Under the pieces are notes generated by a model, which saw only the letters and a program-made list of their open reading frames with translations, was not told where the DNA came from and ran no database searches. 13,676 bases of DNA, taken from NCBI GenBank assembly GCA_031272005.1, contig JAISUQ010000023.1:1-13676 (forward strand), written 5' to 3'. This stretch comes from Coriobacteriales bacterium (GTDB lineage: Bacteria; Actinomycetota; Coriobacteriia; Coriobacteriales; UBA8131). Position numbers and translations under genes: made by a program. Positions 1 to 6,021 of this stretch are shown here, in pieces (position 1 is the first letter of the stretch; each line of letters begins with the position of its first letter).

Positions 1-128
1 TTGACATACAGCTTCAAGCCGCAGCCTACCGGGTGGCAGCCAGGCGGCGACCACATTGAAGTGCGGACGACTGTAAAGCCGTCCTCCTCATAACTCCAGG
101 GCTTACCTAGATCGTTGACATATTCCAT
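1..128 (-). CDS. N-terminus of a DMSO-reductase-family molybdopterin oxidoreductase (partial, runs off the window)
   Basis: Reading the minus strand from the ATG at 128 gives 42 open codons with no stop before the window edge. The start is supported by an AAGGGAG ribosome binding site 5 bases upstream. The peptide has an acidic start, then VVRTSMWSPPGCHPVGCG (residues about 20-37) and LKLYV. This is the usual beginning of anaerobic molybdopterin enzymes: the first cysteines of the N-terminal iron-sulfur motif (C31 and C36 here), followed by a short beta strand. The substrate cannot be told from 42 residues; Coriobacteriia carry many such enzymes (reductases, dehydroxylases, hydratases). It lies 152 bases downstream of the UROD-type methyltransferase on the same strand, so it may belong to the same catabolic locus, perhaps with its own promoter. 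The family call is fairly safe, the function open. Confidence 0.75.
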   Translation of the reverse strand, partial: MEYVNDLGKPWSYEEDGFTVVRTSMWSPPGCHPVGCGLKLYV

Positions 129-280
129 AATGCTCCCTTCCATCTTGTCCGATAATCTCCAGCATTTGGATTGAATCAGCCTATATCCTCAAGATAAGCC
201 CTTGAGAGTTTTTGTCATTGGGCATGAATGCTGATATTCGGTTCGGCATTAAACTCCGCGTATTAGAACTCGCTCAGCAC

Positions 281-1270
281 TCAGAACAGCACTGTGCTCA
301 TACGGTCAATCTCCCTGGAGACAGCCGCATAGACACCCGGGAAAGTGCTGGTAGGCATGCCCTGCAGGATGCCGGGAATGTAATAGAGACTGCCGTTGGC
401 ACGACAGGCCCGCTCCACTTCGACTGCAATCAACTCCTGAGTCCAGCCTTCAACATCTACTTTGGCGTCATCAATGCCGCCCATGAAGCTGATTTGCCCG
501 CCGTATTGAGAAATCAACGCAGGGATATCGTTGGTGCTCATCACGCCTTGCCAGATGTCTATGCCCATTTCGATCATCAAGGGCACCAGGGTGGCGGCAT
601 AGGAATCGCTGTGATGGACTATCAGCTCTATGCCATTACTCTTGTAGAAGCCATAGAGGCGTTTATAGGCGGGCAGCATTATCTCAGCGAACATTGCCGG
701 TGATACCAACGTGCTTTTTGCCGATCCCCAGTCGTCGTGATGAAACAGGGCGTCTGGATGAATGTGCTCGATGATCTGGCTGGCATAGGCAATTTCCCAA
801 TCCACCTGGAACTGCATGAATTCGGCGACAGCCTCCGGCTCCAGAGCCATGGCCATCATCGCGCCTTCCATACCCATCATGTGGTGCAGTTGCTCCAACA
901 GGCCGGGCAGCATGGCCATGGCGCAGAATTGTTCATAGCGGTCGACGCCAGCGGCAAAGTCCTGCAGAGGCTGCCACTGCTCGTCGGTAAACTTCAGAAC
1001 TGGCGCGTTTACCTGTTCGCACCATTTAGTTATGTCATGCATGACGATGTGCTCGCCATCATGAACAGGCATGGGGCCAGGTGTGCCTATTGCCCAGTTC
1101 TGGGTGATACCCCAGGCATTGGTCCAGGTATCACCCGGTTTACGTGGTGTGCGCGAGAAGCTGAGCGGCGCTACCCCAAAACTGATGGCCAGAGCTTCGT
1201 ACTGATTCACAAATCTATCCGGCTGGCCTCCGCGGATGGTCTCTAACAGATTCTGACGTTTTGTGAGCAT
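281..1270 (-). CDS. UROD-fold methyltransferase, probable O-demethylase component (methyl donor substrate:corrinoid protein, MtvB-like)
   Basis: 329 residues with the uroporphyrinogen-decarboxylase fold used by corrinoid-dependent methyltransferases such as MtvB (vanillate), MtaA and MtbA. Such proteins bind a methylated substrate and pass its methyl group to a B12 carrier protein; a heme-pathway role is unlikely in this context. Visible features are the N-terminal KRQNLLETIRGGQPDR start, HHDDWGS (177-183), and VHHSDSY (218-224) at the place where relatives carry the zinc motif His-X-Cys, then the FMGGIDD strand end (263-268). No cysteine replaces the usual zinc ligands, so metal binding may differ. 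The start has an AAAGGAAA site 5 bases upstream. It follows the iron-sulfur subunit gene by 38 bases on the same strand, so it is probably the third gene of that operon. The partners MtvC- and MtvA-like proteins are on the plus strand at 5160 and 7831. The actual methylated substrate is unknown; a methoxylated aromatic is inferred from the neighbours. Confidence 0.82.
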   Translation of the reverse strand: MLTKRQNLLETIRGGQPDRFVNQYEALAISFGVAPLSFSRTPRKPGDTWTNAWGITQNWAIGTPGPMPVHDGEHIVMHDITKWCEQVNAPVLKFTDEQWQPLQDFAAGVDRYEQFCAMAMLPGLLEQLHHMMGMEGAMMAMALEPEAVAEFMQFQVDWEIAYASQIIEHIHPDALFHHDDWGSAKSTLVSPAMFAEIMLPAYKRLYGFYKSNGIELIVHHSDSYAATLVPLMIEMGIDIWQGVMSTNDIPALISQYGGQISFMGGIDDAKVDVEGWTQELIAVEVERACRANGSLYYIPGILQGMPTSTFPGVYAAVSREIDRMSTVLF

Positions 1271-1308
1271 GGCTTTCCTTTCAGGGAGAGACAGGCCTGC
1301 CCTGATTT

Positions 1309-2124
1309 CTAGGCTTTGCTGATTATCAAATCCCCTACGGAAAAGTCGGCGACGGTGACATTGGCGGTTACTGTCAGTGGCGTATAGTCATTGGCAGTTA
1401 TCGTCAACGTGTACTCATCAGGCGGTATCTGGTCGAACTTGAAGTCGCCCAAATCGTCGGTCTCTGTCGTTGCTGTAAACCCTGACCTGCCTTCGATGGC
1501 CACCGTAGCGCCAATCAGCACCTCGTCGGCCTGAAGGTCAACAACCGAGCCTGCGATGAAGCGTTTGGGCAGGTGCAGGTAGTAGACCTGGGCACCCAGG
1601 CCACAAACACCCGGCAGCTGTTCGGCCTTTGACAGCAGCGCCCCGAACTCAGACTCCTCCTTGAACTGGATAGCGTCATGGGCGCAGGCATCCACACAGC
1701 GCGGCACGTTCCAGCCGTTGTCCAGCAGATGGGCACAGCCGGTGCACTTCTGGGCGATATTCAGCTTATCGTTGAAATAGATTGACCCTTGAGGGCATGA
1801 GTCCACGCAATTGCGGCATCCGGTGCAGGCCTCAGGATTAATCAGTAGCAGCCCGTCGCTGCGGCGCGTGAAGGCTTCGGAGTTGCAAGCTGCTGCGCAG
1901 GGCGCATCAACACAATGGGCACAGAGCGTGGGTATGTAGGACACCCGCACCCAAGGCACCTGGCCACGCACCTTCTCATCAATACGCATCCAGAATTGTC
2001 CGGTCTCCGGCTGTTCGGCGGCATAGGGCAGCCAATCCTTGTCGCAGTGTTCATCCTTGCAGACTATCTGACAGTTATAGCAACCGTTGCAATGCGAGAG
2101 ATCAATCAAGAACGCCTTGGCCAT
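1309..2124 (-). CDS. athS: Iron-sulfur (4Fe-4S ferredoxin-type) subunit of a pyrogallol-transhydroxylase-like molybdoenzyme
   Basis: 271 residues. Four cysteine clusters are visible: C12/15/18/22, C68/71/76/80, C100/103/106/110 and C127/130/143/147, the arrangement of electron-transfer subunits of the DMSO reductase family. Residues about 190-271 form a beta-rich Ig-like (carboxypeptidase-regulatory-type) domain with the TDDLGDFKFDQIPPDEYTL strand pattern. The same tail and near-identical length (274) are known in AthS of Pelobacter acidigallici transhydroxylase, which is why this family is preferred over generic DmsB. P. acidigallici AthS is described as having three clusters; all four motifs are intact here. 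No Tat signal or membrane segment, so cytoplasmic. The start chosen is the ATG at 2124: an AAGGAGG site inside the end of the large-subunit gene lies 6 bases before it and one base separates the two genes, implying translational coupling. An upstream ATG at 2148 would overlap and lacks this site. Confidence 0.88.
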   Translation of the reverse strand: MAKAFLIDLSHCNGCYNCQIVCKDEHCDKDWLPYAAEQPETGQFWMRIDEKVRGQVPWVRVSYIPTLCAHCVDAPCAAACNSEAFTRRSDGLLLINPEACTGCRNCVDSCPQGSIYFNDKLNIAQKCTGCAHLLDNGWNVPRCVDACAHDAIQFKEESEFGALLSKAEQLPGVCGLGAQVYYLHLPKRFIAGSVVDLQADEVLIGATVAIEGRSGFTATTETDDLGDFKFDQIPPDEYTLTITANDYTPLTVTANVTVADFSVGDLIISKA

Positions 2125-2125
2125 C

Positions 2126-4744
2126 TCAAGCCTCCTTACTGTCATCAATGATGCGGGCGCTGGCCACCAGACCGACCGTCGGGCTGTAATCCCTGGACCA
2201 GGCCTCGGGGTATTTCATCGCCAGCTCGACTAAATTGACCTTCTCGATGCCGACCAAAAACCCACTGGTCACTTCGCCGGCTGCGTTTTTTGAAGAAGTC
2301 CCGGTGGGGCAAATGAGGTTGTTGGCACCACCGCGATCCAGTCCACCAACGCCATATTCCAGGATGTCGGTGCGAGCGCCATGGTCCTGGTAGAGTACAC
2401 CAGGCATGATTCGCTCGGTTACATAGACCCCTCCGAGCACCCGCCCGCGTTCGTTGAAGAGCATCGCCACATCGCCGTCAGTCAGACCCAGCTTTTCAGC
2501 GTCAATCGGGTTGACCCAGATAGGCTCGTATTTATAGCCATCGCGGCCTTCTACCTTGCAGGTGTGAATCTCGCGGGTCCAGGGAATGTCATCGTGTTGG
2601 GCATGCACCCGCCAGCGCGGATGGTTGGAAACCAGCAGGTAAGGGTAGTCCTTGGCGCGCTTGGAGCTGAGGCGCTCAAAATGGCCGTCGCCCTCCTCAA
2701 TCCAATGCGGCACCGGCCCGCGAATCTTGTCATCCGGGAAGTTCTCGGCCAGACCTATGGAATAGAACTCCAACTTGCCACTCGGGGTCCTCAAAGGGTA
2801 GTTCTGGGGGTCTTTGGAGAACAGCTCAAAGCCCACGGGGCGCTGCTCCCAATCCTTTTCGGTGGGGAAGAGCAGGTACTTTTGCTCCAAGAACTTCTCA
2901 AAGGGATACTCATCATTGGGGATGCCGCTTTGGGTGTAGCCGTAGGCGATATCCTCGTCAATGGTGCGGCCGTTGGTGTATTTCTCATACAGTCCGGCAT
3001 AGGTCTCCGGATAAAGCTGTTCCAGCTTCTTGGCGACCTCGCCTACAGCCTCATAGTCGCCCTTGGCCTCGCCGACCGGCTCGATTGCCTGCTCCTCATA
3101 GACCACGGTGTTCCACTGGCCGGTGTAGATGTCAGCCGCCACGTCCTTGAGTTCAAAGACGGTGGCAATCGGCAAGATGACATCCGCCATCAAAGTGTCG
3201 TTTTCCATCCACTGATGCTGGACAACATAAAACTCGATGCTCTCATCACGTACAGCATCCTGATAGGCGCTACCGCCGTTCCAACAGGTCTCCCAGCAGG
3301 GTGTATCGCTCCAGATCATGTGGATGCGCGGGCCGTCGCCGGGGTATTCAAAATGCAGGAACTGGTCCTCGCGCTTCATGGAGCAGACAACGTGGCCGTA
3401 CCAGTCGATGCTGTCGTCTTTTTGGAGAATAGCCTGTGGGGTCATGGTCTTGGGGATGAAGTATTTGGGGGCGCTCATCCGCCAGCCATGATAAATCGGG
3501 CCCCAACCTGGATAGATCTCGGACTGCGGCAGGGGGTTGATGCCTTGCAGCACCCATTCGATGAACTTGAACTGGTTGACGCCTGGTTTGCCCAAGCCCT
3601 GCATGGCCAGCAGACAGACCTCCAGGCGGGCGGGCTCGTGAGAGAAGCAGGAGCGCACGTAGCTGCCGCCGTTGCAATGGGCAATGGAGACCAGCCGCTT
3701 TGCCCACCAGCGGGCAAAGGCCTTGATGCGGTAGGAGGGCACGCCGCATTTCTCCGCAGCCCAGGCCGGGGTCTTGGGTACGCCGTCCTCTTTGCCCAAA
3801 ACGTAATACTCAAACCAGTCATAGCCTTCAACATGGCTCTCCACGTAGTCTTTGTCGTAGAGCCCCTCGGTCATCCAGACGTAGGCTATCCCCAGTTGCA
3901 GTGCGGCATCGGTGTTGGGCAGCACGGGAATCCATCTGTCGGCATGCACGGCATTGGTGTAGTTGACGTCCGGTGCGATATGTATCTGCTTGACACCGAT
4001 CTCTGTGAACCAGAAGCAAATCCGGGAGGGTTGCAGGCCACCCCAGCCCCAGGGGGTGGTCTCCGGGTCGGCGCCCCAGAACAGCACGGCATCAGCGTTT
4101 TTGGAGATGTCCCAGATCACATTGTCCTGCGGGTTTTGCTGGCCGTGGGATTCGCAGCCCCAGACATGCTTGGCGCCCCAATACCAGCCCTCCCAGCTGT
4201 CTGGCTGACGGGCCTGGATGGTGTATTCGCCTTTCTCCGGGCCGATATGATCCAGCATCACCGATTGGCAGCCGTGGGCACCGCTGACTATCTTGGTCTC
4301 GCCATGACCCTCACCCTGCACCAGGATGGCCCGGTTGCCATAGGTGGTGCGGATTCGCTCCAGCTCGCGGGCGATGAGCGTGGTGGCCTCGTCCCAGCTG
4401 ATGCGGACATAGCCGCTCTTGCCGCGGTTTTGGGGATTGCGCTCGCCATCCGGATCCCAGTCCACGCGCTTCAAGGGACAAGGCACCCGGTTGGGGGAAT
4501 AGGCGCGCTTCTTGTAGGCCAGCGCCAGGGGCGGCAGCAACGACTTCATCTTTGGGCGGAAGATATGCCCGTCGATGTCGTAGTGCCACTCGTTGAGGTC
4601 TTCTGGTGTGTAGTCCTCGTCATAATGCAGCGGTCGAATGCGGGCGACCTTGCCGTCCAGCACGTCGACACAGCCAACCAGCGAGGCTCCACCAAAACCG
4701 CACGACCCGAGGTTTTGCAGTACTGTCTTGTCTTTGATTTTCAT
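2126..4744 (-). CDS. athL: Molybdopterin (bis-MGD) large subunit, pyrogallol-phloroglucinol transhydroxylase-like
   Basis: 872 residues from the ATG at 4744, chosen over the ATG at 4786 because AGGAG lies 7 bases before it. Length (AthL about 875) and partner match pyrogallol-phloroglucinol transhydroxylase, a redox-neutral molybdenum enzyme that moves hydroxyl groups between phenols. The N-terminus has only C15 and C25, not the four-cysteine cluster of most DMSO-reductase relatives, as in AthL. GEGHGE (H147) and RQPDSWEGWYWG (D182, S183) fit the AthL catalytic His, Asp and Mo-ligating Ser recalled from its crystal structure; Y411 may be the catalytic Tyr. The C-terminal third (from about 710) has the MopB dinucleotide-binding pattern (LLVSNHPRWRVHAQHDD, VNPIDAEKLGLTDGD). 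There is no twin-arginine signal, so it is cytoplasmic. It is the first gene of an operon with athS and the UROD protein. Alternatives are a catechol or pyrogallol dehydroxylase of the same branch; substrate not proven. Confidence 0.86.
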   Translation of the reverse strand: MKIKDKTVLQNLGSCGFGGASLVGCVDVLDGKVARIRPLHYDEDYTPEDLNEWHYDIDGHIFRPKMKSLLPPLALAYKKRAYSPNRVPCPLKRVDWDPDGERNPQNRGKSGYVRISWDEATTLIARELERIRTTYGNRAILVQGEGHGETKIVSGAHGCQSVMLDHIGPEKGEYTIQARQPDSWEGWYWGAKHVWGCESHGQQNPQDNVIWDISKNADAVLFWGADPETTPWGWGGLQPSRICFWFTEIGVKQIHIAPDVNYTNAVHADRWIPVLPNTDAALQLGIAYVWMTEGLYDKDYVESHVEGYDWFEYYVLGKEDGVPKTPAWAAEKCGVPSYRIKAFARWWAKRLVSIAHCNGGSYVRSCFSHEPARLEVCLLAMQGLGKPGVNQFKFIEWVLQGINPLPQSEIYPGWGPIYHGWRMSAPKYFIPKTMTPQAILQKDDSIDWYGHVVCSMKREDQFLHFEYPGDGPRIHMIWSDTPCWETCWNGGSAYQDAVRDESIEFYVVQHQWMENDTLMADVILPIATVFELKDVAADIYTGQWNTVVYEEQAIEPVGEAKGDYEAVGEVAKKLEQLYPETYAGLYEKYTNGRTIDEDIAYGYTQSGIPNDEYPFEKFLEQKYLLFPTEKDWEQRPVGFELFSKDPQNYPLRTPSGKLEFYSIGLAENFPDDKIRGPVPHWIEEGDGHFERLSSKRAKDYPYLLVSNHPRWRVHAQHDDIPWTREIHTCKVEGRDGYKYEPIWVNPIDAEKLGLTDGDVAMLFNERGRVLGGVYVTERIMPGVLYQDHGARTDILEYGVGGLDRGGANNLICPTGTSSKNAAGEVTSGFLVGIEKVNLVELAMKYPEAWSRDYSPTVGLVASARIIDDSKEA

Positions 4745-5159
4745 GCTGATACTCCTATCCAGTTTGAGAGAGGCGGATGGATGCAACCATATTAGTGTCA
4801 GGCGGTGATGGGAACATCAACCTGCAAGCCCAATATCTCAGCACTCAGCCTGCCAGAATAAGTCGGGAAGGCTTATATCCTGACATTTCGAGGTGTAAAC
4901 CCGTGAGAATTACGCCTGCGATTCAGGGCTATTATCACGCAGATTCTTTTGCAGGTCAGGATGCTTCTGTGGCAGTGCTGCAAGGTTATTGGTGATTTAT
5001 CGGTGCAAGGTGCACTGAGTGTGGATTATGGCGTCGGCGACTGGGTGCTTTGGTCTATGATTGTGGCAATCGGGTTGAGGTGTTGATGCCAGTTGCAGTA
5101 CAGGTGTCGGCACTGAAGCCAACATCAACAATGTGGTTTGAACAGGGAAGGAGCGCCAG
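4745..5159. promoter_or_regulatory. Divergent intergenic region between athL-like and mtvC-like genes
   Basis: 415 bases with no credible gene; it must carry the start signals of both divergent operons. On the minus strand a TAATAT at 4794-4789 would give a leader of about 38 bases before athL, but no good -35 box is seen. On the plus strand possible -10 boxes are TATTAT (4930-4935) and TATGAT (5056-5061), again without clear -35 boxes, which suggests activator-dependent promoters. Two short sequences found here recur upstream of the partial molybdoenzyme gene: the minus-strand AGGATATAAGCC at 4870-4881 (AGGATATAGGCT at 178-189) and CTCAGCACTCAG at 4837-4848 (also 273-284). They could be binding sites for a shared regulator, for example the PucR protein encoded next door. 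No riboswitch is evident. Confidence 0.5.
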
Positions 5160-5798
5160 ATGGCTATTTTGGATGAGATTTCCGCAGCGGTGCAGGCGGG
5201 CAAGAAGCAGGACGTTGAGGTGCTGGTGCAACAGGCCATCGACGATGGCGTCTCGGCTCAAGACATCCTCAATGACGGCTTGTTGGCGGCCATGGACATC
5301 ATCGGGCCGAAGTTCAAGAACAACGAGATTTTTATCCCGGAGGTTCTGATTGCCGCTCGGGCCATGAACGCCGGCACCGCGCTGCTGAAGCCGCTGCTGG
5401 CCGAGGCCGACACCAAGCCTCTGGGCAAGGCCGTCATCGGCACCGTCAAGGGCGACATGCATGACATCGGCAAGAACCTGGTACGGATGATGATTGAGGG
5501 CAAAGGCATCGAGGTCGCCGACCTGGGCGTGGACGTTGCTCCGGAGGCCTTTGTGGATTACATCAAGAGCAATCCGGAGGTCAGCCTGGTCTGCCTGTCG
5601 GCCCTGTTGACCACCACCCTGCCTGCGCTGGAGAATACCGTCAAGACTATCATCGACGCCGGATTGAACAACCAGGTGAAGATTCTCGTCGGCGGAGCGC
5701 CGGTGACCCAGGCCTTTGCCGACCAGATTGGCGCCGACGGCTACAGCCCTGATGCCGGTTCTGCCGCTGCCATGGCTGCCGAGTTGATTGCCGCGTAA
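5160..5798 (+). CDS. mtvC: Corrinoid (B12-binding) methyl-carrier protein, MtvC/MtaC-like
   Basis: 212 residues. An N-terminal helical cap domain (about 1-88, B12-binding type 2) is followed by a Rossmann-like B12 domain (about 89-212). The cobalamin signature DMHDIGKN is at residues 99-106 with H101 as lower cobalt ligand; S147 (CLSALL) and GGAP (178-181) complete the usual nucleotide-tail pocket. In methyltransferase systems this protein accepts the methyl group from the UROD-type enzyme as methyl-Co(III) and hands it to tetrahydrofolate through the MtvA-type enzyme. The start is set by AAGGAG 6 bases upstream. It is first of a plus-strand cluster with the regulator and the THF methyltransferase, and divergent from the molybdoenzyme operon that holds the UROD partner. 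Methanol or methylamine carriers have the same fold; O-demethylation is inferred from context. Confidence 0.93.
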   Translation: MAILDEISAAVQAGKKQDVEVLVQQAIDDGVSAQDILNDGLLAAMDIIGPKFKNNEIFIPEVLIAARAMNAGTALLKPLLAEADTKPLGKAVIGTVKGDMHDIGKNLVRMMIEGKGIEVADLGVDVAPEAFVDYIKSNPEVSLVCLSALLTTTLPALENTVKTIIDAGLNNQVKILVGGAPVTQAFADQIGADGYSPDAGSAAAMAAELIAA

Positions 5799-5943
5799 GC
5801 ACTGCTGGTCAGATAACCTGTGTGTCAAGAGGTATCGATGTCCTGCTCGAGCCTGACCTGGGAGCCCAGTGTGGCCGTGCCCTTTACGGCGCTACATCTG
5901 CAGATACATCCGCAGCAAGTCGGCGTCAGCTGGCGACACGCGA

Positions 5944-5981
5944 TATAATGAAGCGGCTGTCTTGGTTTGAGGCAGCCGCTT
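5944..5981 (+). promoter_or_regulatory. Perfect -10 box followed by a 9-bp inverted repeat upstream of the PucR-type regulator
   Basis: A consensus TATAAT lies at 5944-5949; no good -35 box is seen 16-18 bases before it. Immediately downstream AAGCGGCTG (5951-5959) and CAGCCGCTT (5973-5981) form a perfect 9-bp inverted repeat with a 13-base spacer, so it covers the expected transcription start. It could be an operator for autoregulation, or a hairpin ending transcripts from the corrinoid-protein gene, although no U-run follows. About 40 bases separate it from the regulator's start codon. Confidence 0.5.
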
Positions 5982-6021
5982 TACTTCGATGCAAAGGCCT
6001 ACCCAGAGGGCGGCGGGACTG

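Noticed and set aside
188..213. CTCAAG-N7-CTTGAG hairpin followed by five T on the plus strand, terminator-like
   Set aside because: No plus-strand gene lies upstream to be terminated and the stem is only six bases; it is better considered a possible operator.
2381..4795. An 804-codon open frame on the plus strand opposite the athL-like gene
   Set aside because: It is antisense to a clearly recognised enzyme, has no family resemblance or ribosome binding site, and follows from codon bias in GC-rich DNA.
4950..5000. Possible cobalamin riboswitch before the corrinoid-protein gene
   Set aside because: Only a fragment resembling the B12 box (GGCAGTG reversed) is present; no B12-box consensus or surrounding helices can be made out.
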